NCBI GenBank assembly: GCA_018402525.1
Contig: JAGYIR010000014.1
Span: 62,001-126,000 of the forward strand
DNA: 64,000 nt
From: Crocinitomicaceae bacterium
GTDB taxonomy: Bacteria > Bacteroidota > Bacteroidia > Flavobacteriales_D > Crocinitomicaceae
Direction: 5' to 3'
Shown here: piece by piece, positions 26,840 to 35,101 of the stretch
Position numbering within the stretch: the first letter of the stretch is position 1
Layout: every line of letters starts with the position of its first letter
Notes under the pieces: model-generated
Told to the model about the DNA's origin: nothing
What the model saw: only the letters and a program-made list of their open reading frames with translations
The model's database searches: none
Position numbers and translations under genes: made by a program

Positions 26840-27802
26840 TTAAATTGCCTTGAACTCGTGCTTTTGATGGTTCAAATTAATAAATTTTTTCAATTTCTTG
26901 AGAGAATAAAGTGTATTTCCCTTAGGGTGACCAATAATCGTCATTTCTTCGTGACCGAGGTTTATCGATTTTTCGAGTGCAGCGTGTAGCTTCTTTGCGA
27001 AATAGCCATCAGTCGATACGTGATGGTTGGAATAATTGAACAACACTTGTCGCTTTCGACCGCCTTGGCTAATAAATTGACCATCGCCTATCATTTTGTA
27101 ATGCTTTGGAAACAATCGCCCCAAGCCGTACAGCATCCAGTAAAATGAAGGACGGTAGCGGTAGGAAGCAATTGGGAATTCAGTAAAAGTTCCATTTTCC
27201 ACTTCTTCGCAAACGTCGTTTTCGAATTGATATTTTGATTTACGTGGTGCACTTCTAAAATCCAAATTATAATTTTCTGTTTGCATGTAAAAATCTGCCA
27301 CGACGCTCGAATCAATTGTAATTCCATTGGCCACAAATGCTTCTTTCAACTCAGAAAACGGTTGAATACACCAACCGCCAGCACGAAATCCATGAATTTT
27401 GGAAGTTGTTAAAGCTTCCAAGTAGTTTTTATAGGTTGTCATGATCCGTACACGGTCTTCAGTAGGAAAGTCAATGAGTTTGTAGTGACCTTGAACATTC
27501 ATCGTCCATTTACCTTCTGTCCAAGTTGCTTTTTCCCAGTGCGGGTGAACATGCAACTGCACGGAATGGCCTCTCTTCAGCATTTCTTTGATTTGAGCTT
27601 TCACAAGATTTAGTTCTTCACTAAGTTCTGCGTATTTCTCAGCTTGAACCAAATAACCAACATCGACAAAAAAAGTGTAGTGCACATTTTTGTTTTCAGC
27701 AAGATCGAATAAGTCACGCGTTGGTTGAAGCATACACTTCTCGACGGATCCAGAAGTAGCACCAAAGAAGAGTTCGTAATCGAATGTTAAATAGATTTTC
27801 AC
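26840..27802 (-). CDS. Polysaccharide-deacetylase-like protein
   Basis: About 320 residues if translation begins at the GTG at 27802 (VKIYLTFDYELFFG). No ATG lies upstream in frame except after long unlikely stretches. The opening YLTFDYELFFG, the HYTFFVDVGYL and HVHPHWEK segments and the late GHPKGNT motif suggest a NodB/polysaccharide-deacetylase fold in which the metal-binding His are placed as in that family. It is probably cytosolic and acts on a glycan precursor. The gene lies near the capD-like gene, which supports surface-polysaccharide work. It is divergent from the CYTH gene. Confidence 0.72.
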   Translation of the reverse strand: MKIYLTFDYELFFGATSGSVEKCMLQPTRDLFDLAENKNVHYTFFVDVGYLVQAEKYAELSEELNLVKAQIKEMLKRGHSVQLHVHPHWEKATWTEGKWTMNVQGHYKLIDFPTEDRVRIMTTYKNYLEALTTSKIHGFRAGGWCIQPFSELKEAFVANGITIDSSVVADFYMQTENYNLDFRSAPRKSKYQFENDVCEEVENGTFTEFPIASYRYRPSFYWMLYGLGRLFPKHYKMIGDGQFISQGGRKRQVLFNYSNHHVSTDGYFAKKLHAALEKSINLGHEEMTIIGHPKGNTLYSLKKLKKFINLNHQKHEFKAI

Positions 27803-27901
27803 GGATACGAAGATAATTGATTTTTTGAGACCGTATCCTAGCTCATGTACTGACAAAAAATGTATCTTGGTGCAATCAGAAACTGAACAATCGAAGGGAT
27901 A

Positions 27902-28354
27902 ATGAAAGAAATTGAATACAAATACCTCGTCGACGCCAATAAATGGAATGCGCTTGAAAAACCTGAAGGAGAACTGATTGTCCAGGGGTTTATCTACAAC
28001 TCAAAAGCGTGTGTGGTGCGTGTTCGTATCAAGGGAGACAGAGGATTTTTGACCATCAAAGGAGAAACCAAGGGAATCACTCGTCAAGAATTTGAATACG
28101 AGATCCCATTTGCGGATGCTGAAAAAATGATTGCCAGTTTCACCGATAAGCACATTCGAAAAATCAGGTATGAGATCGCCGTCGGAAAGCACATGTGGGA
28201 AGTCGACGTGTTTGAAGGAGCATTGCAAGGATTGATTTTAGCTGAACTAGAAGTCAACTCAGAAGATGAGCAGTTTGAATTGCCAGATTGGGTTACAGAA
28301 GATGTTTCGCATGATCCCAATTATTACAATGCAGTGTTGATTGAGAAGTGTTAG
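27902..28354 (+). CDS. CYTH-domain (triphosphate tunnel metalloenzyme-like) protein
   Basis: A 150-residue single-domain protein. It opens with KEIEYKYLV, containing the ExExK motif that marks the CYTH/TTM superfamily. It has basic and acidic strand pairs typical of the tunnel (RVRIKG, FLTIKGET, RQEFEYEIP, WEVDVFEG, LAELEVNS). Family members cleave or bind triphosphates (inorganic triphosphatase, adenylate cyclase, thiamine triphosphatase). Which activity is present here is not visible. It is cytosolic and followed by the 31-bp inverted repeat region. Confidence 0.88.
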   Translation: MKEIEYKYLVDANKWNALEKPEGELIVQGFIYNSKACVVRVRIKGDRGFLTIKGETKGITRQEFEYEIPFADAEKMIASFTDKHIRKIRYEIAVGKHMWEVDVFEGALQGLILAELEVNSEDEQFELPDWVTEDVSHDPNYYNAVLIEKC

Positions 28355-28372
28355 GGTTAAGATTTTAGCATG

Positions 28373-28540
28373 TCCTCCCCCTGCACCCCCTCCGAAGGGG
28401 GAAACGGAAACGAACCTATTTTTTTTTCCTGCCTGTCGGCAGACAGAGAATTTTTAAGAGATTACTGTCAATACCAATGTATGATTTAACAATTGATGTA
28501 GGGATCAAATTCCCCCTTCGGAGGGGGTGCAGGGGGAGGA
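28373..28540. repeat. Perfect 31-bp inverted repeat flanking a 106-bp spacer
   Basis: The arms at 28373-28403 and 28510-28540 are exact reverse complements (31 of 31). Each arm is C- or G-rich and contains a short palindrome (CCCCCT...AGGGGG). The spacer carries a separate small hairpin around CTGCCTGTCGGCAG (about 28430-28443). No open frame uses it. Confidence 0.85.
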
Positions 28541-28555
28541 TAATCGAATTATTTC

Positions 28556-28876
28556 TTACTTCTCAGCCTTCAAATCCGTTTTCTGTGTATCAAACACCGT
28601 TGTTCCTAAAACACAAGAGAACCAATTATCAAAGTTTTCAAGTGTAATTTCTGGATGCGTTGCTTCATCCTCCGTTACAGCGATCAATTCATTGTTGAAA
28701 ATCTTCTTGAAATTTGCCTTAAGCACTTGTTCATCTTCGAAAAAATCATCTTCGATCAAGTAGATCGTGGGTTCGGAAAATTCATCCATTAAAAATTCTT
28801 CTTCGAATTGATTTGCCCAATCGATGTAGTTCTGTTTCGGGTGGACGACAATGTATCCTCTATTTACTATCTTCAT
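28556..28876 (-). CDS. Conserved small protein of unknown function
   Basis: About 106 residues from the ATG at 28876 (MKIVNRGYIVVHPKQNYIDW). It is a compact acidic protein with the stretch IYLIEDDFFEDEQVLKANFK and SCVLGTTVFDTQ. The pattern resembles a conserved Bacteroidota hypothetical family, but I cannot name it. Its first 17 bp overlap the 3' end of the lipoprotein gene 28860-29498, so the two are translationally linked. It has no signal peptide, so it is probably cytosolic. Confidence 0.7.
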   Translation of the reverse strand: MKIVNRGYIVVHPKQNYIDWANQFEEEFLMDEFSEPTIYLIEDDFFEDEQVLKANFKKIFNNELIAVTEDEATHPEITLENFDNWFSCVLGTTVFDTQKTDLKAEK

Positions 28877-29498
28877 TTTTCTTGTAGGGAGTTTTCTTTT
28901 CTTCGATGTATTGAAACCAACGGGCTTTTCCCAGTTTTCTTTGTTCAATGACAAAATTCCAATCCTTGGGATAACCCGATTTATCCAAGTAGTCTTCCCA
29001 CTTTTTAAAATCAAATGATTCGACTCCCTCAATGTAAATTAACACACTGTCATTGACAAATAACTGAAACGGATTCGCTTGAAAAAGTCGCTCTTCTCCT
29101 ATAAATATTGATTTACACGATTTACCGTAGCAGTCCATCCAGTTAAAAAATGCGTTCATGACTTTGGCTGAATCTTCGTACTTCCATTGCACGTAGCGAA
29201 ATTGATTTTCAGAAGTAAAGAGCTCATATTTTTCTGTGCTTATCGCCCCAAAACGATCTGGAAATAGTGTCTCCTCGAACGCGACAACTGAATCGCACGG
29301 AATACCATTTTTTGTAAATCGCTGCTTTACGATGGATAAGGTGTCGACTGTTTCTTGTTGATCCGTTGAAGTCTCACCATTTTCACTGTACTTGTCTGAA
29401 GTTTGAATAATATCACTCAACTCAATTGGCTCAACCTCTTCTTCTCCACAGGAAAAAAACAGCAAACAACAAATTCCTATGATTCCAATTCTCTTCAC
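28860..29498 (-). CDS. Lipoprotein of unknown function
   Basis: A 212-residue protein with a type II (lipoprotein) signal: the lipobox is LFFSC, with the lipidated Cys at about residue 17. The mature part is acidic (EEEVEPIELSD), then mixed alpha/beta with two Cys in MDCYGKSCKS. No family could be recognised. Its start overlaps the end of the threonine aldolase gene by four bases and it overlaps the small downstream gene by 17 bp, so the cluster is one operon. Confidence 0.78.
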   Translation of the reverse strand: MKRIGIIGICCLLFFSCGEEEVEPIELSDIIQTSDKYSENGETSTDQQETVDTLSIVKQRFTKNGIPCDSVVAFEETLFPDRFGAISTEKYELFTSENQFRYVQWKYEDSAKVMNAFFNWMDCYGKSCKSIFIGEERLFQANPFQLFVNDSVLIYIEGVESFDFKKWEDYLDKSGYPKDWNFVIEQRKLGKARWFQYIEEKKTPYKKNEDSK

Positions 29499-30514
29499 AA
29501 TTTAACTTCTTTCAACGTTTCAACCGTTTCGTCAATCATTCCCTCACTTATATCGAGGTGTGTCACAAAACGCAACATTCCAGGTCCAAATGCCATGATT
29601 CTTATTCCTCTCTCAGCCAGTTTCGCAATCACTTCATCTCGCTTTTCTGCATCGCGCAAAATAGCCACGACAATATTCGTTTCGACTGGCACGACTTCCT
29701 TCACCCAAGTTAACTCTTTTAATGCAGATTCCAATGCTTTTGCATGGGCATGATCGATTTTTAATCGCTCCACATTGTTTTTTAAAGCGTAGAGTCCACC
29801 AGCTGCTATGATTCCCGCTTGGCGCATTCCTCCACCATATACTTTTCGCACCCTGCGTGATTGCTTGATAAAGTCCTTTTTTCCTAGCAATAAAGATCCA
29901 ACAGGAGCACCTAATCCTTTGGACAAGCACAACGAAATAGAATCAAACTGCGCTGCGTATTCCTTCAAATTCACGCCGTTTTCGACCATAGCATTCATCA
30001 AGCGTGCACCGTCTAGGTGAAGTGGTAAATAATTGGTGCGACAAAATGCGCTGATCCTTTTTATTTCTTCAAAATCATAGATTGCGCCCCCTCCTCTATT
30101 CGATGTATCTTCTAAACTCACCAATTGCGTAACTGGAAAATGCACATCATCGGGATTGATCCACTGTTGCACGTCATCCAATGTCAAACGACCACGGTTC
30201 CCTCTGATTAAGCGGACTGAAGCACCAGAATTTTTGGCAATTCCACCACCCTCGTACTTGTACACGTGACTTTCCTCATTGGTTATCACTTCACCTCCAG
30301 GTTGTACGTGTACGTTGATCGCAATTTGATTGGTTTGCGTACCTGAAGAACAGTAAATCGCTGCTTCCATTCCAAATAAATCGGCTGCGTATGCTTCCAG
30401 TTCGTTCACCGTTGGGTCTTCGATAAAAACATCGTCGCCCACTGGTGCTGCAAACATTGCTTCTTTCATTTCTTCGGAAGGCTTCGTTACTGTGTCACTT
30501 CTAAAATCAATCAT
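29495..30514 (-). CDS. ltaE: Low-specificity L-threonine aldolase
   Basis: A 339-residue PLP enzyme. The opening MIDFRSDTVTKPSEEM is diagnostic of threonine aldolase. HLDGARLMNA follows and the PLP lysine is Lys199 in LCLSKGLGAPVG. It cleaves L-threonine and L-allo-threonine to glycine and acetaldehyde. It is cytosolic. The downstream lipoprotein gene overlaps its end by four bases. The length is normal for the family. Confidence 0.94.
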   Translation of the reverse strand: MIDFRSDTVTKPSEEMKEAMFAAPVGDDVFIEDPTVNELEAYAADLFGMEAAIYCSSGTQTNQIAINVHVQPGGEVITNEESHVYKYEGGGIAKNSGASVRLIRGNRGRLTLDDVQQWINPDDVHFPVTQLVSLEDTSNRGGGAIYDFEEIKRISAFCRTNYLPLHLDGARLMNAMVENGVNLKEYAAQFDSISLCLSKGLGAPVGSLLLGKKDFIKQSRRVRKVYGGGMRQAGIIAAGGLYALKNNVERLKIDHAHAKALESALKELTWVKEVVPVETNIVVAILRDAEKRDEVIAKLAERGIRIMAFGPGMLRFVTHLDISEGMIDETVETLKEVKL

Positions 30515-30544
30515 GTTGAATGGTTAAATAATTCCAGCCTAAAA

Positions 30545-31249
30545 TTAGCAAGAATCTCGTTGATGGTTTAAATTCAGTTCTTTTAACGCGATGATCCTCT
30601 CAAACTCCCCAAAAAGTGGTGCTTTTATCGTGATTTCCTCTCCAGAGACTGGGTGATTGAAGCTCAATTCTGTTGCATGTAACAACATCGTATTCATTCC
30701 CAGTTTTTCTAAAAAAAGCTTGTTCTGCTTGTTACAGCCATGCGGTCGATCGCCAATAATCGGGTGAAGTACATGAGCCAGATGCCTCCGCAGCTGGTGC
30801 ATACGTCCTGTTTCTGGGACAAGCTCTACCAATGAATAGCGAGACGTTTCAAATTTTCCCGATGGAAATGGCAGCTCTCCCCTTTTCAAAGTTGTAAAAT
30901 GTGTGATTGCTTCTTGTTCTGTGCCACGTTCCTTTTTCAGAGGATAATCAATTGTCCCTGCATCTTCCATGTGACCACGGACAAAAGCAAGGTATTTCTT
31001 CTTGACCTTACGCTCCATGAACTGGGTTTGAAGCGCAACATTGATCTCCTGAGAAAGTGCAAATACAAGAACCCCAGCCGTTTTTCTATCGAGCCGATGA
31101 GCAGGATAAACCGTTTGACCTAGTTGATCACGCAGCAGTTGAACGGCAAATTCATCGGCGTCATTTGCAATTTTAGAACGATGCACCAGTAATCCATGCG
31201 GTTTGTTTATGGCAACTAACTGTTCGTCTTGGTAGAGAATTTCAAGCAT
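30545..31249 (-). CDS. RluA-family RNA pseudouridine synthase (TruC-like)
   Basis: About 234 residues from the ATG at 31249 (MLEILYQDEQ). The first part of the longer frame overlaps the methyltransferase and is unlikely to be used. The catalytic motif is HRLDRKTAGVL (catalytic Asp54), preceded by NKPHGLLVHRS. It has no S4 domain, as in TruC-like members that modify tRNA U65 or 23S rRNA. Exact target not determined. It overlaps the O-methyltransferase stop by eight bases. Confidence 0.88.
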   Translation of the reverse strand: MLEILYQDEQLVAINKPHGLLVHRSKIANDADEFAVQLLRDQLGQTVYPAHRLDRKTAGVLVFALSQEINVALQTQFMERKVKKKYLAFVRGHMEDAGTIDYPLKKERGTEQEAITHFTTLKRGELPFPSGKFETSRYSLVELVPETGRMHQLRRHLAHVLHPIIGDRPHGCNKQNKLFLEKLGMNTMLLHATELSFNHPVSGEEITIKAPLFGEFERIIALKELNLNHQRDSC

Positions 31250-31892
31250 ACTGCTTCTTGCGTGCAATCATCAATCCATCACGAATGGGAAATAATACTT
31301 CTTGAACGCGCTCGTCTTCGTGAATGCGCTTGTTGAGATCAATCAGGATTTGTGTATCCAAATCGCCCGACTCAACCTCTTCTACTACCTTTCCTGACCA
31401 CAACACGTTGTCCAAAATGATGTAACCTCCAGGTCGCACTAGATCAAATACCATGTTGTAGTAGTTGATATAGTTCGATTTATCGGCGTCGATGAACACC
31501 AAATCGTAGGTATCTTTTAATGTGGGAATGATTTCCATGGCATCGCCAATTCGGCATTCTATCTTGTCTTTGTAGGGTGATTTTTGGATGTATTCGTTGA
31601 CCAAATCCTCTAGTTCTTCGTTTTTGTCGATGGTGAGAATTTTCCCGCCTTCCACTAAACCTTCCGCAAAACAGAGCGCTGAATAACCCGTATAAGTTCC
31701 GATTTCCAAAATGTTCTTCGGTTGAATCATGTGCGAAATCATGCTCAGTACGCGTCCTTGAAAATGTCCGCTCAACATTCTCGGACGGAGCACATTCATG
31801 TACGTTTCTCTATTCAACGCATACAACAATTCTGGCTCATTTTCTGTGTGAGCGCAAACGTAATCATCAATTTTTGCATCAATAAATTCCAT
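31242..31892 (-). CDS. Class I SAM-dependent O-methyltransferase (CCoAOMT/TrmR type)
   Basis: A 216-residue methyltransferase. The motif ILEIGTYTGYSALCFAEGL (about 61-79), LTIDKNEE and LVFIDADKSNYINYYN are those of the metal-dependent caffeoyl-CoA/catechol O-methyltransferase family. LDNVLWSGKV continues the pattern. Bacterial members methylate phenolic compounds or, as TrmR, the 5-hydroxyuridine of tRNA. The immediate neighbour is a pseudouridine synthase, which fits an RNA-modification role, but this is inference. It is cytosolic. Confidence 0.87.
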   Translation of the reverse strand: MEFIDAKIDDYVCAHTENEPELLYALNRETYMNVLRPRMLSGHFQGRVLSMISHMIQPKNILEIGTYTGYSALCFAEGLVEGGKILTIDKNEELEDLVNEYIQKSPYKDKIECRIGDAMEIIPTLKDTYDLVFIDADKSNYINYYNMVFDLVRPGGYIILDNVLWSGKVVEEVESGDLDTQILIDLNKRIHEDERVQEVLFPIRDGLMIARKKQYA

Positions 31893-31906
31893 GTTGGTCG
31901 TTTTTA

Positions 31907-31936
31907 CAAAGATGCAGAATGATTTGAAGGTTTCAA
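31907..31936 (-). promoter_or_regulatory. Promoter of the O-methyltransferase operon
   Basis: On the minus strand, TTG (31936-31934), 19 bp, then CATCTTTG (31914-31907), which matches TAnnTTTG in 7 of 8 bases. The ATG follows 15 bp downstream of the box. Spacing is in the expected 17-23 bp range. Confidence 0.5.
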
Positions 31937-31998
31937 ATCTTTAGCGAACGATTTTATGCATTTGAAGGTTGCCTGCGGAGGTTCATCCATTTTTTCTT

Positions 31999-32943
31999 TC
32001 AATTTCTTCGCAACACGTAATCTGCAAAATACCGGCGCGAGTCCACTAATTTATCCATCACTAAAAATGATGTTTCGGCAATTAATGATTGAATGATTTT
32101 ATCATTGTATTTACGAGAAATCTCAGTATGAATTTTTTCGCCTTGATTAAAATGAAATGCTTGACCGAGGGATTTTACAAACACGGTCTGTTCAGTTTTA
32201 CTTTTCAAAAAACTCTTTGCGATGCCTTCTTCTTCCGTATACTCTGGACAATGTTCAAATTGTTCAATCACAAAATTGGCACCCAGGTCATCGTTCATTC
32301 GCTGAAGCAGATTGAGGTTAAATTTACGCGTGATTCCTGCTTCATCATTATAGGCAGGTAAAACGATATCGGCAGATTTGATGAGATCCACCCCCAATAA
32401 CAATTGATCGTTTTTATTCAAGTTCTTACTCAAATTCTGCATAAACAATTGAGCGCGTTGATCCAGTAGGTTGCCAATATTTGAACCAAGAAATAATACA
32501 ATTTTTCTCTTTTCAGTTGCTTTGAGCGATGACAAAACTTCGAAATAATCGCCTTGTCGAGGTTTTACGCTTAATGCTGGTAGTTCCGACACAAGTCGCG
32601 CCTTTAACCCATCTAATGCATGCATTGAAATATCAATTGGTACATATTCGACTTTATAGTTTTCCGCGACGAGTACTTTTAATAACTCAATTGTTTTGGT
32701 TCCATCTCCAGCGCCCAATTCAACGATTTCGAATGGTTCTTCTTTAGTTAAGTCCAACACCTTGATGATTTCTGCTGTTTGTTCTTCGAAAATTTCCAAT
32801 TCAGCATCGGTCAGGTAATACTCGGGCATTTTCATTATCTCGACGAATAAACGGTCGCCAATTTCATTGTAAAAGTACTTTGAAGGTAAGCTTTTTGGAT
32901 GTGCACTCAATCCTTTTAGTACATCTATTTCAAATTGATTCAT
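31999..32943 (-). CDS. egtD: L-histidine N-alpha-methyltransferase EgtD
   Basis: A 314-residue protein of the expected length. The N-terminal SLPSKYFYNEIGDRLFVEIM and EYYLTDAELEIF are diagnostic for EgtD. The SAM loop is VELGAGDGTKT (about 70-80), followed by FLGSNIGNL. It methylates the histidine alpha-amino group three times to give hercynine, the first step of ergothioneine synthesis. It overlaps the end of egtB by four bases and must be translated with it. Cytosolic. Confidence 0.95.
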   Translation of the reverse strand: MNQFEIDVLKGLSAHPKSLPSKYFYNEIGDRLFVEIMKMPEYYLTDAELEIFEEQTAEIIKVLDLTKEEPFEIVELGAGDGTKTIELLKVLVAENYKVEYVPIDISMHALDGLKARLVSELPALSVKPRQGDYFEVLSSLKATEKRKIVLFLGSNIGNLLDQRAQLFMQNLSKNLNKNDQLLLGVDLIKSADIVLPAYNDEAGITRKFNLNLLQRMNDDLGANFVIEQFEHCPEYTEEEGIAKSFLKSKTEQTVFVKSLGQAFHFNQGEKIHTEISRKYNDKIIQSLIAETSFLVMDKLVDSRRYFADYVLRRN

Positions 32944-34103
32944 GCGTCTTTATCTTTTACGAGTCGTATTCCTGAAAACTGCCATTGATAGTGAGGCTGA
33001 AAAAAATTTCGATATGTTTTTCGAGTATGTCCCTGCGGTGTTGCAACTGATCCACCTCTGAGCACCATTTGATTTACCATAAATTTTCCATTGTATTCTC
33101 CCACTGCTCCAGGTGCTATACTAAATTTAGGATAAGGTAAATACGCCGAATTCGTCCATTCCCAGCGACTTCCCCAATTTAAGTGATCAGCTGCAACCTC
33201 CCATTCGAATTCAGTAGGCAAGCGCATTCCCTTCCATGCTGCAAAGGCGTTCGCTTCGTAAAATGAGCAATGCGACAAAATCGCATCCCTTTCGATGGGA
33301 ATTAACCCTTCCAACGTGAAATAAAACCAAGTTCCATTAATTTTATGCCAGTACATTGGAGCACTTATTTCGTTCTCTTTCAACCATGTCCATCCATCAT
33401 CCAACCAAAAATTAAACTGCTGATAACCTCCATCTTCAATGAACTCCATAAATTCGCCGTTTGTCACTAATGCCAGTGAAATATCACATTCCTGTACATA
33501 CGTTTTGTGGGAGTTTATCTCATTATCGAAATGAAAGTCCTCTCCTGCGTAACCAACTTCATACACACCTTCTTGGATGGTGTGCCAGCCAAATTCCGCA
33601 TTTTTATCGTTGATCAATGCACCATTCTCCTTATAGACTGGAAAAATAGGATTGTGCCCAAGGATGTATTTGAAATCGGTCACTAAAAGCTCCTGATGTT
33701 GCTGTTCATGGTTAATTCCCAATTCAACGAGCTCTTTCAATTCGAGAGTGTTCAACGTGCTCAGCAACTGAACCATGGATGCGTCCACAAACGTTCGGTA
33801 AGCGTACACTTCTTGAACACCAGGTCGTGTAATGTTTCCTCTATCCGCTCGAAACACACGAGTTCCAACGGTGTTGTAATAACTGTTGAATAAAAAACTG
33901 AAATCAGGATGAAATGGTTTGAAATCCGTGATAAACTTCTTTAAAATCATCTCCTCAAAAAACCAGGTTGTATGCGCTAGATGCCATTTTGGGGGACTAA
34001 CAAAATCTACCGGTTGTGGAATGTAATCCTCAACAGTAAGTGGTTGGCAAATCTCTACAGTGCGGTTGCGGGTTTTTAGGTATGCGTCCTTCAACAAATT
34101 CAT
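32940..34103 (-). CDS. egtB: Hercynine sulfoxide synthase EgtB
   Basis: A 387-residue iron enzyme. The N-terminal DinB-like domain carries likely iron ligands His44 (HLAHTTWFFE), His132 and His136 (NHEQQHQELL). The C-terminal FGE/sulfatase-modifying-factor domain shows LRGGSVATPQGH and WQFSGIRLV. EgtB couples hercynine with a thiol (cysteine or gamma-glutamylcysteine) and O2 to give the sulfoxide intermediate. No egtC amidohydrolase or egtA is nearby, so a cysteine-using form is plausible, and the final C-S lyase must lie elsewhere. The gene precedes egtD with a four-base overlap. Confidence 0.95.
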   Translation of the reverse strand: MNLLKDAYLKTRNRTVEICQPLTVEDYIPQPVDFVSPPKWHLAHTTWFFEEMILKKFITDFKPFHPDFSFLFNSYYNTVGTRVFRADRGNITRPGVQEVYAYRTFVDASMVQLLSTLNTLELKELVELGINHEQQHQELLVTDFKYILGHNPIFPVYKENGALINDKNAEFGWHTIQEGVYEVGYAGEDFHFDNEINSHKTYVQECDISLALVTNGEFMEFIEDGGYQQFNFWLDDGWTWLKENEISAPMYWHKINGTWFYFTLEGLIPIERDAILSHCSFYEANAFAAWKGMRLPTEFEWEVAADHLNWGSRWEWTNSAYLPYPKFSIAPGAVGEYNGKFMVNQMVLRGGSVATPQGHTRKTYRNFFQPHYQWQFSGIRLVKDKDA

Positions 34104-34163
34104 GAGTTGTTAAATATAAGAAAAGTGGTGAAAATAGATCAAGTTAAAATGAACACGTCAAGA

Positions 34164-34451
34164 TTATACTTCCTTCACTTCTACTCCCTTCCAAAATGCT
34201 ACGTGGTTCTTTATCCCCTTAGCTTGCTCTGAAACTTCAGGATAGTACCAAGCGGCATCTTTGTTTTCTTTTCCATGCACCTCTATGGTGTAATACGAAG
34301 CCTCACCTTTCCAGGGACATATCGTTCTCGTTTGGCTGGGTTTAAAAAATTCTTTGTTGATAGCATCGTGTGGGAAGTAGGCATTTCCTTCAATGTTCAC
34401 CGTTCGCTCACTTTCTGCGATGATTTCTCCGTTCCATATTGCTTGTTTCAT
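34164..34451 (-). CDS. DUF427 domain protein
   Basis: About 95 residues from the ATG at 34451 (MKQAIWNGEII). The longer frame adds an improbable tail. The conserved DUF427 pattern is visible: YFPHDAINKEFFKPSQTRTICPWKGEASYY and NKDAAWYYPEVS. The function of this family is not established. It sits just upstream of egtB on the same strand, about 60 bp away, and could be read with it. Confidence 0.85.
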   Translation of the reverse strand: MKQAIWNGEIIAESERTVNIEGNAYFPHDAINKEFFKPSQTRTICPWKGEASYYTIEVHGKENKDAAWYYPEVSEQAKGIKNHVAFWKGVEVKEV

Positions 34452-34517
34452 AACTATAGTTTTGTGGTTGGACGCATTGAGCATTAAAACCTAACACTCG
34501 CCCTCAGATTTAATTTC

Positions 34518-34546
34518 TTGTCTTTGATTTAAATAGGCTATATTTG
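34518..34546 (+). promoter_or_regulatory. Promoter of the outer-membrane-like/GDPD operon
   Basis: TTG (34518-34520), 18 bp, TATATTTG (34539-34546): both elements match the Bacteroidota housekeeping sigma consensus. The ATG lies 27 bp after the box. Confidence 0.65.
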
Positions 34547-34572
34547 AAAATACACTTTAGCTTACGCTTTCA

Positions 34573-35097
34573 ATGATACCACCGTTAAAGAAATTCCTCT
34601 TGTTACTGCGCATCATCCTGTGCCTGTTCGCCTTTGGGGGGCTTACCTTTTCTCAAACCGACAGTGTAGCTAAACATTCAATTTATGTGAACGGTGCAGG
34701 TCCCGGTGGTTATTGGTCGCTGAATTACGCACATAACTTTCAACTGGGTAATGCATTGTATCTGTCTCCTTCCGTTGGTTTTAGTACATTGCATCTAAGA
34801 GATTTTACGAGAACATTCAATCCTGATATAATATTTCCAGTAGGTGTGCATTTCACATATGGCAACAAGCATCGAGCGGAATTTGGGGTTGGTGAAACCT
34901 TCTCCAGTGTGGTGCGCTATGACGCTGGAAGTTTAGGTGCAAAGCGCTTCCTTGAACTACACACGTATTTCGTCTTTGGTTACCGGTATCAACCGCCTTT
35001 AGGAGGAATACTCCTTCGGGCATTTTACTCACCTATTTTGGAATTCAACCAGCGCTATCGGCATTGGGGCGGGATTTCCATTGGCTATTCCTTCTAG
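34573..35097 (+). CDS. Small secreted, probably outer-membrane beta-barrel protein
   Basis: A 174-residue protein with a signal peptide (about 1-28, ending TFSQ). The remainder shows alternating strands with aromatic and Gly residues and ends in the aromatic residue Phe (ISIGYSF), as in outer-membrane barrels. Repeated short motifs (GPGGYWSLNYAHNF, YLSPSVGFS) fit an 8-strand barrel. No family could be named. The GDPD lipoprotein gene begins four bases after its stop, so the two are cotranscribed. Confidence 0.75.
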   Translation: MIPPLKKFLLLLRIILCLFAFGGLTFSQTDSVAKHSIYVNGAGPGGYWSLNYAHNFQLGNALYLSPSVGFSTLHLRDFTRTFNPDIIFPVGVHFTYGNKHRAEFGVGETFSSVVRYDAGSLGAKRFLELHTYFVFGYRYQPPLGGILLRAFYSPILEFNQRYRHWGGISIGYSF

Positions 35098-35101
35098 CAC
35101 C

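Noticed and set aside
30545-31267. Start of the pseudouridine synthase at 31267
   Set aside because: The first six residues would lie in the methyltransferase gene. The ATG at 31249 gives the normal RluA-type N-terminus.
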